Shown here: positions 9,874 to 22,441 of the stretch, in pieces | Layout: each line of letters begins with the position of its first letter | Position numbering within the stretch: the stretch's first letter is position 1 | Assembly: GCA_037577475.1 (NCBI GenBank) | Contig: CM075197.1 | Coordinates: 13,591,018 to 13,655,017 of the forward strand | DNA from: Chaunax sp. Z400 | Lineage: Eukaryota > Chordata > Actinopteri > Lophiiformes > Chaunacidae | DNA: 64,000 bases | Direction: 5' to 3' | Notes under the pieces: model-generated | Told to the model about the DNA's origin: nothing | What the model saw: the letters and a program-made list of their open reading frames with translations, nothing else | Database searches by the model: none | Program-made: the position numbers and the translations under genes

Positions 9874-12800
9874 ATATTGCGGCAGCATAACCAACAGTAT
9901 CTCACTGATGTGTGGAATGATTTTGGTGAGACTAAATGGCATATTATACGGCAATTATAATGATGATGATAATCAATTAATATTATTAGTTTTAGGCATG
10001 CTGAGATGAAATTTAGGTGTGCTTGAGCACCCCTTAAAAGGTCCCCTAAAAGCCCTAAAAAGGTGCCATAGACGGTGACACCACTGGCTGATTGCATGGG
10101 GCATTTTACAACTAAGACATACTGTATGTGCTAAAAAAAACACTCATGAGGATTTAATCTAAATAAAGATTAAATCACTTAGTGTAAGATTGGTAGAGTA
10201 TGAACTACATTGATGGTTTACTATAGCAAAAAGCTACATAAGTTACTACGACTGGAATCGGATTTGTCTCTCATGGCAGCCTAATGGATGACATGTTACC
10301 AAAACTGTGAGCAACGACCCAGCGCCCTGTGAGTCATCAGGCCCTTGTTTAAAAAGGATGCATGCTAGCGGTGTACACATATATAATAGAAGTCTACAGA
10401 CAAAGGCTACAAACATGCGGACCAAACCTTGAAAAAGATGCACAACTGAATTCCCTAGAGGAAATTTTAACGTCAACAGGTAAAATGGTCCGACAGGCAA
10501 AAAATTTAACTTGTAACTCAGCTGAGTGAATCCAGGTCAGCAATAATAACATCTAAGAGCCAGACAGGTGGGCTAAAGGTCAGTGCACATTTACTCCCAA
10601 GCTCCATTTACTGACAGAATTCCAAACCCTCTAAGAACGTTTCAAAGGCTTGGTTTTGTGGGGAATTGAAGAGGGGTCTGCCTGTGAATTGAAATACTGA
10701 AGGATTAGTGAGCGTTAGTGTCCATGCTGCACATGAGTACTTAAGGAAAATGTTTGGCAGACAGCAGAGTCTTCCTTTATTTCACCTTCAGTCACCTGAG
10801 GGAGAGAATGTCGACATCAAATATCGACTACCTTCCTAGCATTTGACATGAGACGTTTGTCATTCTTTTTCAATTTGATTTCACTAGTAGTGATTTCCCC
10901 TGCATTGGTTGATAGAAAACAGTCAGCTCTAAAATTGCAGTGCTACTTAAGATGCAAGAACATTCAGTCAAGAGGTTCAAAGAGGTGTTCAGCACTCATA
11001 TGAGATTAATTAAATTCATACAAATGATGAGGAAAGGGTACAGATTTGTGAGGCGTGTAAGATTAGATTTAAAGAGGTGTTTGAATTTTTTTTTAAATGC
11101 CTTGCTATGGTTTGGATATCTGCCATGCCTTCATAAAGATATGAGTTATTACTGAATCTCTTTTCCTCAGCATTCTGTTTGTGGCACACTCACATTTCTA
11201 TGTACAATTTGGATATCATATTACATGTCTTATCAGATTTCATGCACTTGCATGTTCATGTGTGTGATACTCTTGCACTGTTAGCAGACATGTCAAGATG
11301 AAGAGGCGTCAAGTTTACCTATGATAATGAACAGCCCTTAAAATTTGCATCTGCAGTGCGATGCATGTGGAGTGAACGGTGCAGGACTGTATATGTGATA
11401 GTAATAGAGAGCCTCCAGTGGTCAGCAGGGGTAACTACATGCATCATCACAAACACTTGGACATAATAAGTTTGGTATGCATTTCTGTGGCTCTGAAGCA
11501 CATTGAGCACATTAAATCCATAAATACGAGACTCCCCTTTACAAAGACACAACTTTTCTTTCATCCTGCAAATATGCACACAGACTGATATCATATATAT
11601 CATATATGTGTCTGTATATGACACACACACACACACAAACATACACATTTAGAGCAACAGAACAGCTCTATCCTCCCTGTTATATTATTTATATGTATAT
11701 TTAAATTAAAATTTAAATATGCTAATACTAAGGCATACAGGGTATAGTGTATACAAAGACTATCATCTCTGAGTCTCTGCAGCACTGCACCTGACTATGA
11801 CTTCTTACCCTCTCTGTGGAGGGAAGATAGAAGGTACACTTTGACCAAACAATCCAAACCGTCTTGAATAATGTAAATGTGAATCTTCGGGTATTAAAGG
11901 AATATTAAAAACAAATCATGACAGTTTCCAAGAATGTCAGCAAAATTACAAATGAGGGGCAAAATGCTGATATTATCATCATGTAAAAACGGCTTCGCCC
12001 TCATTAGGTGGGGGGATTCCTACCATTGGCAACTTTTGAGTCTTAAGCTATTGGTTCAAATTGTTAGTATGTTTAGAAATAACACATCTCAGTTGTGTAA
12101 ATTGAGCTCTTTTGTGCTACATGTGAGTGAAAAGGACCACAATTCCCCTTTGAGCCAAATTAAGGGTCAAAAAGTGTCCAGAATAGATGAATTCATTTGC
12201 ATTGGTGCATACTGGGGAACTGCTCCAAATGGATTCATGTTTGTGTGACTGTTGCACAACCAGGAGTGGGTGCGATTCTATGATTATGACCTTGAAAAGA
12301 AGAGCTCGCAAAAACAGCATCAGCAATATTTCGCAATCTCTGTTTTGACCTTGGTCTTGGAGGAGCCTTCATGACTTACATGAGGCTTGAATCCTCTGAC
12401 TCTCTTTCTCAGATTCTATATGGCACCGCATCCAGTCACATAGCAGAACCTACACAGTCATTGCAGAGGTAATGGGACAGTGACGTTAAGATTTCCTGTG
12501 CAGATTTTTTACAGTGAATACATGGTGGCCAACTGGCGACCTTCCCAGCACAAATCATTTTTGCCCACTTTGGTATCATTGCCACCCAAAGAAAGAGGGT
12601 TCTTTCAATAAGGGATAAGCTTGGAGGGGATGTAGACGCTTCATTCTAGCTGCTCGTCCATCTACAAAGAAAGGAATGAGGGGTGCCCAGAGAGCCATGT
12701 ATAAAGGAGATGGCTGAGAGAGTCTAAATCTACTTTATCCCACAGTATTAAAGGTAGACTGCATGTGTGAGTGTGTGTTAAGAGAGAGATGACCTAGTTA

Positions 12801-15154
12801 GTTGTGTTCTCAGTCTCTTTAGAGCTATAAGCACTTCTGCCTCAATTTAGACTTTATTAACAATTACATACACATGCGCACAATCTCTCTCTCTCTCCTC
12901 TCCCTCTCTATATGTCTTTCTCTGACTCACACATGCAAACACATTTTCATGCATGCACATCATTATATGACACCTGAAAATACAGAGGAGATATGGAAAG
13001 CATTAGAGATTATCCACGCATATGTGCAAACAAAATGCATGGCGTAGCATGCATATGGCGCAGTCTTCTGGTGAAACACCTGAGCCTTACAAGAGGCCGA
13101 TGCAGTGCACGCACTCAAATTGACTGCACATAGCTGCCTCCAGTTGCTGTTACACTTGAAACCACTGCCTATGCCTGCAGCGTGTTTAGGAATGTCAGGT
13201 GAAGAACGCAAACTGACTCTGCACACTTATGTAGGGTATGGTTTGGCCTCAGTTTATCTATGTGTGTGAGCAGACGTGTGGTTTCTGACAGCTAGCGATG
13301 GGTTTCATGAACCGGATAGCTCGCTACCACCCTGATTTGTCACCTATAACTCTAGAAACTGTCAGCCACTCAGAAGGAGAGACATGGAGGCAGAGACAAA
13401 GGGGAGTTTTACCCTCCCTCAAAACTGTGGTATGGGACAGGAAGTAAAATGTCCAAATGGTTTTCTCCACTGACTGCTGGCTGCAATATAGCACCACCCG
13501 ACGGAGGAAATTAGGAAAAGAGAAAAATAACCCCTCCACACACACATAGTAAAAAACATTTCTGACTGTACTTGTTGGGAGAAGCAGTTGCAGATTTGCT
13601 GTGGGGCTCTCACCCTTCTCTCTGACAGGAGATGATGTGATACGTTGCACGAGGTTGATCACTCGACTTGAAAACAAAGTAAGCAAGTGTCAGCTGGATG
13701 ACAGGCGAGCATGTTGGACGACTGTGATACAACCCCGAACATTTGGAGTAGTCAAAGCCATTTTGATTAGTTACCCTGACATGTTTCATCATGCTGCTGT
13801 TACAACTGAAAGATTAATAATAAAAAAAAAAGATCAGCGCTTCAGTATTTTCACTTCCTTCAGGAATTTTTTCTTTTTCCTATTTTCTTTTCCTTTTTTT
13901 TTCTGTAGGGCAGCAAAGCATTTTTCAAGCTGATTTTATTTCTGCTACACGGCACCAGATACTGGATGCCAAATTGTCAAACAGTCTAACTGGAAATGAG
14001 AATTTTGCTGATATAGACCTTATTCTTGGGCACCACAGCTCAAAAACGTCATTTCTTCCAAGGCTATTTGACCCCATTCTGCTGGACATGTGATACATTT
14101 TTTTCTGTGTGTTTCAATACAAGCAACATGAATCAATGTCTGGATATTGGCATGATTCACATCAGACCATATTGTGAGGAGAAAGTTAAAAAAAACGACT
14201 AATTATTCTGGTTCACTCCCCTGGCATGTTGTATAACGAGAACATAATTAATGTAGACATACGCTGAGACCTACATTTTTCTCCTCCGTGGTGATCCTCA
14301 CCCATCCCAACTGCCTCATTCTCAGCTGCCTCCCACCTTGCTTTTCAGTGCTATCGGCAGCCAACTCTTCCCTCTTCCCCATCATCCAGCCCCCAAGAGG
14401 CAGAGGCAGATGGCGGGTCAGGTAAAATAAGGTAAGGAGAGGACATGGGGACCAGATGAGGAAAGGGGGCAATAAATGTTGTTGGAGACTGATTGATGGA
14501 GAAGGAACAGTGGAGAAGAAAATGGAGTGAGGAATAGAGGATGATCAAATTATGGGGGTTAGATGATGTCAGGTACTGGAAGGAGGAGCAGCAGGAAAGA
14601 TGGAGGGGATGTCAAGAGAGGAGCTACATATGGAGCTATGAAGTAAGGACTGCAGGTGTGTACCTACGGTTTGAAATGTTGTGGGAATTACATGCATGTG
14701 ATGATGCATGAGCATAACGACACACATAATCTCAGAGCAGACTTCAGATTAGTTACGCATACATCCCAGTAGGCATATAACTCTCATCTACACGCACACA
14801 TGGCCAACGACTTACTCATGCATGTGCACATGACTGTCAGCCTACTTACGCATTCATTGGCATGAACGTCTTGCCTTCACGTGCAAATGCAAAGACACAA
14901 ATTGCCTCGCACACACTCTCAGCACTTGAAATGATTTTCGGACGATACACAGCATGACATGGCATGAACACACCTACACACACGTGCAGTTTACTGAAAA
15001 TTCCTGTTTTCTTTCTGTCTGTACTTCTATGGATAATCTATAATAATATTATGTTTTAGTTGTTATTATCTTGATTTATCATGTGTTCATTCATCCATGT
15101 CCTTGCTTCTTGTGTTCAAAGCCCTCTAAATGTTAAAATTCCAATAGCGCATCA
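9874..15154. other. Intronic sequence, no gene seen
   Basis: Mostly unique-looking AT-rich DNA. It holds short CA runs (11621, 12840s), a purine tract at about 14395-14630 and poly-T runs. Open frames reach 120 codons (13324-13686, minus) but have no recognised domain and overlap other frames. Confidence 0.5.
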
Positions 15155-15185
15155 ATTCCAGTAGATTGGAATAATCTACTGGAAT
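15155..15185. repeat. Perfect inverted repeat, 13-bp arms
   Basis: attccagtagatt at 15155-15167 and its exact reverse complement at 15173-15185 flank a 5-base loop. It could form a hairpin in DNA or intronic RNA. Confidence 0.75.
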
Positions 15186-17496
15186 AATACATAATACATG
15201 CATTCCATTTTGTATCATCAGTCGCAGTATCATTGCATCCAGGTTAACACACACCATGTGACATCGCCATGATGACTTTGCTTTACTCAGATCTGACTCA
15301 TGCCAAATTAAGTGATGCCATCTACTTCCTTGACCCTGGGAACCTACTGTACTTCCGGATTTTTTGGAATGCTGTGTTTATCATCAGCCGCTTATGAGTT
15401 GTCAACAAATATATGATTTTCCATAATGGCAGATTTGGATCTGATTTTCTTGGATGAAATCCATTTGAATAACACAGAGTCTGCATTATTCTATATATTT
15501 TTATTTTTATTGGTCTATTATTTTTATGGCACGCAGCGAAGGAAAAAGGAGGAGGGGGTTATATTATTTTTGTTGTTCGTATTTTTTTTTTCAGTTTCCA
15601 TGTTTCCAAGTTCCATGTCAATTCATTCTGTGAGTTGGATTTGTCTTAGGTGAAGGTTTCAAAGGCATAACTCAAAAACTTTCCAGTATTACTTCACAAC
15701 ATATAACGTACACATCTCTCATGTACTGAAAAGGTGAATTTTCATATTTTGGGAATTTTTTTTTTTTTATTTGAAAATTGAGATTCTTGTCAGATATGCA
15801 ATTAACAAGAATTGTACCAGGGACAACTTAAATAACTTATATAATAAATAACGCTCTGTCTTTCTTCATTGAAAAGTACCCATCATGGGGCATCCTGAGT
15901 ATTCCATACTTGTGTGTCTGGATACTGGCGAAATATAGAATAAAAAAAAGATCTAATCTTGCATTGTAAAACAAAGTAATTTGGTGATCCAGAGTCCACA
16001 TCCTTACCAGGATTTCACTCAAAACTTCAAAATCATCAACTCAAATCATCAAATCTTTCTTGGCCAGAGATCCTAATAAGGTGGTAGTCATTTCCAACCG
16101 ATTATATCAAAGTTTAGACAAGCTCCAAGAATGTCAGAAACTTAATTTACTAAAAATTGTGCTGAAATCTCAGTTCTTAAGTTCCATATTTCCTCCATGT
16201 GATAGCAGCATAGTTTTGCCTCACTCGTATTGGTTCACAGGGTCAGCTGGGGACTGCCGGCCCGGCTGCTCTGTCAATACAGAACATCTATCGATTACAC
16301 TCCAGTCGATTTCTATGTCATTGGGAGTAGCGCAGTCAGGTTGTTCAGTGATGTGCCTGACAATACAACAAGACTTGAACATCTGTCATTCTCTAATCTG
16401 CTACTCAAATTGTCCCGCCAGGCCTGCCATAACAGCGTTATCATCACACGTGGGCAGACAAATGCGCGTGTACACGTTTAGAGAGAAGACGACTCGCACA
16501 GGAGATGATACGAGATCAGAGACAAAGAAATGGATGAAGAAAGAAAGTCACTGTTTAACCATGAAATGGTGTGAATCCCCAAAACCTCATGGCGCCCAAA
16601 TATCAACATTACACCATCTGAGCCACTCAAAAATGAGTGACTTACTCTAAGCGTGTGTGGCTGTGTGTGTTACTAATAAGAGGCTGTGGCTATAAACAGG
16701 CTGTTTTGGTGAGTCTACTTACAAGAGAGTCATGATAGTCCCTAAATAATAATTTCAGCAGCACTGAAACAATAAAAATCCTATCCCTGCAGTTACACAC
16801 ACCTACACCGCCAAACAGAGTGAAAGAAAAAACTGAAATTGTTTTGAAAAACAAAGCCCAAAGATGAAGGACTGTGTGTGCCATACTGTGTTAGGCTCTT
16901 CCTGCTACCCTGTCTCTTCTTCACAGTACAGTACCACTGTCCGCCTACAGTAATACATTAAGTAATGCTGTGGCCAGCCAGGAGTTAAAAGCTCATTTGG
17001 TGAAAGAGACAAAAAGTCAAGCGAGCCAATGCAGAAATCGATGGAGCTAATGTGATTTAATAAGAAGCTCTCTTTACTGTTGCGACGCTGGTGAGCCTTG
17101 ATAGATATCTGATGCCGCTGCTGCGGCAATTTCATTTGGAACGCGTTCAGAGACCTGCCGAGGCTTTAACGACACATACGGTGGGAGGGTGTAAGTGAGA
17201 GAGAAAGAGAGAGATGTTCAGGAATGACAGGGGGGGAGAGCGGGGATGGGAGTAACAGGCAGCCACTGACAGTTCAAACGAATGATACAAGAACAAAGGA
17301 AAACGTGTGTACGATGGCTGTGTTAGTGAATAAAAGGATATATCAATGTCATTATGGCACGATGTTAAGGATAAAACAAACAATAAAACATTCTTTGTAA
17401 CAGCTCAGTATTTGTGATGTATGCAACACAGTAACCAACCGCTAGATATCAATCTCTTATAATCTCTTGAGATTCACTCACAAACATTTGAGTTGA
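15186..17496. other. Intronic sequence with one long unexplained open frame
   Basis: The plus-strand frame 16060-16650 stays open for 196 codons outside simple repeats. A second plus-strand frame is open at 16230-16481. Neither product is recognised, and no start context, splice signals or polyadenylation site pick it out as a gene. It is left unannotated as a CDS and raised as a finding. Confidence 0.4.
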
Positions 17497-17735
17497 ATTT
17501 TGGATCGGATCCAGATGAAGGGGTGGAGTCAGGAATTTTTTTCCCACTTTATTTTAGCATTGTACGATAAAGCTTTTGACCCGTTTTGTCAATTAATTAA
17601 AACTCCGTGACAGATTACCATGAAACTGGGTGGAGCAGTGGGCACGGTCCCAGAGAATTTAATTTTAAAGTGGATCCAGATACAGCGGTGGATCCAAGAT
17701 TTATTTTCACTTTCTTTAACATTACGAGAACCCTG
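17497..17735 (+). mobile_element. Dispersed repeat with internal duplication, family unknown
   Basis: Two similar blocks in the same orientation: GGATCCAGATGAAGGGGTGG with a T-rich CACTTTATTTTAGCATTGTACGA segment (17497-17569), and GGATCCAGATACAGCGGTGG with CACTTTCTTTAACATTACGA (17659-17728). A repeat with this GGATCCAG...CACTTTCTTTAACATTG arrangement is common in fish genomes as far as I recall. I cannot name the family. Confidence 0.5.
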
Positions 17736-18802
17736 AGGACAACCGTTCAACTTGTAAGTTAGGGACACATTTGCTTGAATTTATTAATTATTTATTTATT
17801 ATTAAGTTATCGATGGATCCAAGTTCTAGGTGTATGTTTTCACGGTGAAAGCTGCTGCATATAAATATTAATGTAACTTGTGGCGAGAAGGGACCCTTGG
17901 GAGGGAATGCTCAGCCTTGGTGGAGATTTGCAGTCTCTGAAAGCTTATGATCAACCTGTCTCCAGTCTTTAAGCTGAGGTAAGATAAGGTAATATAATGC
18001 TTGCTAAATGTTCATATTTACCTTATATGAATTTAAGTGGTATCGATCTTCTCATCTACAAAAAAAAGGTTTATTTCCCAAAAAAAACCCATTTGTTTAT
18101 AGCCACCATCCTCTTATTCTGACTCCAATAATTTATGCAGACATAAAGTAAAAATTCAAATTTCTAACCAGAGTGGATTTAAATATTATCCCCAAGTGTA
18201 TATATAACAATAAATAAACCAATAAATGCAATGGGACCAAAGTAATGTGCAAATTGTGTTTTCAGACTTGCATGGTACACTCACAGAGATATGTGCAAAC
18301 ACACAAAGCCCCATGCACAGAAACAAACACCTCTGTGGAGTAATTAACTTAGAATAAAGATAAATGAGGGATGCAGGAGATGGTGGAGGAGAGAGAAGGA
18401 GAGAGAGACAGAGAAGGATTGATGCGCTGAGAGGCTGTTAAACTGTCATGCGTTTTAAACAGGGAAATGAAATCTCCCCATTGTCCCATTTTGCGAAGGC
18501 AAATGGAAAAGAGTGCAGCTCCACTGGTGTGTGTTTATGCACATGTATTAAAGCTCATGTGCCTGGTGTGTGGGCGTGTGCATGGCAGTCTGTGCATGCT
18601 GGTGTCAGACAGAGAGAGCGTTTGTGAAACTGTATGCGTAACACATGTGCCAATGAATGGAAATGTGACTGTATATGTGTGTGTGTGTGTGTGTGTGTTT
18701 GTTGGGATAGCAGTGTCTGCAGTGAATTATTCAACAGTAGAGATATTATAATAATGGCAGAGTCAGCAGAAAAACTGCAGGGGCCTCTGTCTGCCAAGAG
18801 CT

Positions 18803-18816
18803 GAGAGAGAGAGAGA

Positions 18817-18858
<42 letters not shown>

Positions 18859-18859
18859 T
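18803..18859 (+). repeat. Compound (GA)n(GT)n(GA)n microsatellite
   Basis: A GA block, a GT block of about 13 bases, then a second GA block of about 28 bases, nearly uninterrupted. Confidence 0.9.
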
Positions 18860-19293
18860 ACATGAGAAATGAGGGTAACAACGGGATAAATGATTGAGGA
18901 CGGGAAGAGGTGAAGAAAAAAAAAAGATCTGAAAAATGAGAAACAGCTACAGTCAGATGGGGGGGGGGTTCTATAAGGTCAGTATTGTTTATAATCAATA
19001 TTCGCATCACTTCCATGTGATGTTACAGGTCAGAGAAATACAAGCAGTTTGGTTTCCACAGAATTTAGGCTTCGTGCTGGGAAAAAAATATTGAATTTTT
19101 GTATTGAAACATTTTGTATTTTGTGCTGCTCAGTACTTCCATTTCAATGACATGCTGAAAAGATGCAAAGCCTGCCAGCCAGTTCAGGCAGTCAACTGTG
19201 CACACATGACATCCCTCATTCTTAATCGTCACGACACCCTCCCATTTCAGCGGTATATTTGAGCTGCAACAATTTCCCCATCTCTCCCTCTGT

Positions 19294-19327
19294 CTGAATA
19301 TGCGGGCTGCTCTGCCCGCATATTCAG
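19294..19327. repeat. Perfect inverted repeat, 14-bp arms
   Basis: ctgaatatgcgggc at 19294-19307 is followed by a 6-base loop (tgctct) and its exact reverse complement at 19314-19327. Half of each arm is G/C, making this one of the most stable predicted hairpins in the window. Confidence 0.8.
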
Positions 19328-20439
19328 CCCCACCACCACCCCATCTTCAACCTGAAGGCTCTGGTCAAAGCGGGCTCCAAATATGTCTGCTGTAATGATA
19401 AATATTTCAAAATCTTGAGCTGTCTGACTGGAGTAAAGTTGTTCGTATACTGCAAGTGATCTTTAAAAGATCAGCAGCTATCTTCCACCGGCACCGACAT
19501 TAGAGAAATGCAGCACATCTTTTTGAAATACCGTGAAAGAGCTTATGAACACGGTGTTACACAAAAAAGTTAAACTAACAATTCAATAATCTTTCAAGCA
19601 ACAACTTCGAGCATTCTTTTCTCTTTTACATTCAGACACGCTGCAGTAGCAGCTCTGCAAGCAGGTAGGACAAAATGGATACTCTGCAATGGCTGTGTGT
19701 GTTGTGTGAGTGTAGATGCAAGTGCATAGAGGGAAACTGAGAAATTAGGGCAGAGAGAAAAGGAGGGAGATATAAAAAGAAAAGAGCAAAAAATAGACGG
19801 TAAACAGAGACATAAACATACTGACAAAGAGGAAAGTGAAAAAGAAAGACAGAGGGAGTGGGACATAAATGAAGCTGCAAATATGTATCAAACTGTTCCA
19901 ACGTCAGACAGAAGGGACATTAACAATTAAAACCAAGAGATGCATATCAGGTAAACTGTGTAATTTGGTAATCACATATCATTATTGAACTTTTTTTCTT
20001 TAGTGCTGCTGGTTTGTTGGGTGGCGATAGGTATGTTTGTGTTCCAATGAAGCACTTTTACTTTGTAATGGAAAGAAAGCAGCAAGAGGGACCGACAGGC
20101 AGAGGTGTGTCTCCAGCTGTGGTTTTAATGGTGTGTGTGAGTGGAGCAGATGGAGTCGTTAGCTCCCTGGGCCATCAGCCCAGTCTATCTCTAAACCATA
20201 CATCATCACTGATGCACACCCAAGCACACCTCAGCTTTACATATGGATTCACCTCGGCTTACATTAAACATGCAAATCAGCGTTACTGTACTGTAATGTC
20301 AATATCATCACCGGATATGTGATGATGTCATCATATCCATATAATTGTACCCACGTGGATATGACATGGATTTGCCTTTCCTCGTGTTGTTGTCTTTGGA
20401 GTAAGACAACGCTGCATTGCACTGAAACCACTTTTGCAC

Positions 20440-20593
20440 ACACTTTATCGGATCGTGTGATCTTGGGAACGTCTTGGTGTACCCTCTGAAGAGCTGGAGG
20501 AGATGGCTGGGGAGAGGGACGTTTTGGGCTTATCCGGGTCCACGACCCGGACCTGGATAAGCGGAAGAAAGTGGATGGATGGATGGATGGATT
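20440..20593 (+). mobile_element. Rex3/RTE-like LINE 3' end with (GGAT)n tail
   Basis: GATCTTGGGAACGTCTTGG, GAAGAGCTGGAGGAGATGGC, TGGGGAGAGGGACGTTTTGG and CTGGATAAGCGGAAGAAAG, then a GGAT/GATG tandem tail (20571-20593). This is the recognisable terminal segment and tail of the fish Rex3 (RTE clade) element. The usual proline-rich coding stretch is partly replaced by an inverted CCGGGTC/GACCCGG. Confidence 0.75.
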
Positions 20594-21667
20594 TGAGGAC
20601 AACACAAACCAGAGATGTATTAGATGGAACATAGGAGGTTTCCTTCACAGCATGACTTTTACTTGCATTACATTGTTAACTTTTGGACTGACTGTACCCC
20701 GGTTTTGTTCCAGGGTCCCTCATCTGACAAGATGTTTCATTTTAGATTATAATTACAGAGTGTGTATGAAACCTATGACCAAAGTAGACATTCATTGTCA
20801 TTGCGTTACTTATCAATGGAATCCTAGTGAAAATAAATGATTCCCCTCTTTACTGGGAACTCCCTTGAACTCCATCATGCTCCTCAAATCAGTTTGATCA
20901 CAAGATTACAAATATAATGCTTTACCTAATACAACTATTATCTTTCCCGAGGTGAAGCATCTGCTTAGGCTGCAACAGCAGCCGCCTCAATTCTTTGGCC
21001 ATACCTTGCATTTCCTTCCCAAAGTATGCTAATGCTCTTGTATGAATCCACCTAGAAATAGGTCAGTGAGTCAAAGTTTAAAAAATCATATTTCCCAAAC
21101 TAAAATTGCTCACTTGCATTGCTGCACTGCATCCATCGCATGACCAAGCTCCATTGTGTTACCACAAGTTGCATCATAGCCATGGTGGCATTAGTGACAC
21201 ATGCCTGTGGTGGTGGTAGTCAGCAAATGCACCACAGCTTTTGTTCATTGCTGAGTAAACTGTGTGAAAAAAGATCATAAATCAAATGAGCATATTGATG
21301 AGGCCATTCAAAGCAGTTTAATGGTTCCAGGGCCACTGACTGAGGACCCATTTTAGCTATGGAGCAAAAACATCCAAGGGGGGAGGCAGGGAGGGAGAGT
21401 AAAAGAAGAGAAAATGAAAGAAATGCAGCCAGAGAAATAGGGAAGGAAGGAGGGGAGAGCGTGCGCAAGGGAGAGAGGTGAGTAAAGCTCCTTTGTTTCC
21501 CTGAGAAACCCATGAGAGAGAGAGATATTTGAAAAAGAGAGAGGGAGACAGAGAGAGACTGCACTGTATACTGCACTGCGCCATGCTCCTTCCTCTCATT
21601 ATGAGTCTTTCTACAACCTCTTTCAAGTCTCTTTTTTACATGAACATACACATCCAGATGCTCACTT

Positions 21668-21711
<44 letters not shown>

Positions 21712-22230
21712 GCAGTAGTGAGTCATAGAGATAGATAGCCCTCTAACCATCCCTACAGTGGGACTGGCAGAATCAATTATGGATAGATTTCAAAGGGAAG
21801 AGTGCATATGTCTATGAATTATAGACTTGCAGCCACACACTGTACACATCACGCTGGAGCAGCGGAGCAAAGCACAGCACATGTTAGAAATGGCCAGCGC
21901 AGCATTGCAATAAATAGATCAACAACGCGATGTGGTATGGCACGGCAAATACACACTGTAAAACCTGACAGCATATTTTAATTACAGAAGCAAATCCAAT
22001 AACTGAAGTTGTTTTGTGTGCATTTCAATTTCTGGAGCATTTAAGTATTGGTGATGTAATTCCAGATCTTTCCATCAACTCCTTTTCTTTAGGTCAACTT
22101 CATTTAATTTTGAAAATGTAAACCCCGTTCGCCATGGGCAGCAATTTTTGCAAAGTAAGGCTTTGAATTATTTATTTTTTTAATGTTAGCTAATAAATAG
22201 AATTTTTAATAATAATAGCATTATTATAGT
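20594..22230. other. Intronic sequence, no gene seen
   Basis: Includes a purine-rich tract at about 21375-21560 and a (CA)n array at 21669-21709. The 176-codon minus-strand frame at 21220-21750 is largely the translation of these two tracts and is rejected as a gene. Confidence 0.5.
21669..21709 (+). repeat. (CA)n microsatellite
   Basis: Uninterrupted CA array of 41 bases. Confidence 0.95.
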
Positions 22231-22441
22231 GCAGCACGGTGACATAGTGGTAAGCACCTTTGCCTCACAGCAAGAAGGTTCTGGGTTTGAATGCACTCAG
22301 GGACTTGGGCTAGTTTGTGTAGAGTTTGCATGTTCTCGCTAAGTCTGCATGAATTCACACCAGGTGCTTTGGCTTCCTACCACAGTCCAAAAACATACAA
22401 TGTAGGTATTGGTAGGTAATTGATAACTCTAAATTGCTGTT
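22231..22441 (+). mobile_element. tRNA-headed SINE-like retroposon (family A), 3'-truncated
   Basis: Starts GCAGCACGGTGACATAGTGG (A-box-like TAGTGGTAAGC), then TTGCCTCACAGCAAGAAGG and a B-box-like GGGTTTGAATGC, followed by AGAGTTTGCATGTTCTCG, CACAGTCCAAAAACATACAA and ATTGATAACTCTAAATTGC. It stops where other copies continue with GTGTGAATGTGAGTG, so the 3' part is missing or overwritten. Confidence 0.75.

Larger units (their letters stand above)
17736..20439. other. Intronic sequence, no gene seen
   Basis: Holds (TG)n at about 18677-18700, a compound GA/GT/GA array at 18803-18859, a purine-rich tract at about 19735-19862 and a strong hairpin at 19294-19327. Long open frames here (18555-19016 minus) are low-complexity Thr/His/Ser/Leu translations of these arrays. 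Confidence 0.5.

Noticed and set aside
10000..10090. GTGCTTGAGCAC-containing segment as a transposon end paired with 8765-8815.
   Set aside because: Similarity between the two segments is weak and no target duplication was found.
18555..19016. 153-codon minus-strand frame.
   Set aside because: Consists of translated GA/GT microsatellites (Ser-Leu and Thr-His repeats).
21220..21750. 176-codon minus-strand frame.
   Set aside because: Built from a (CA)n array and a purine tract; no domain recognised.
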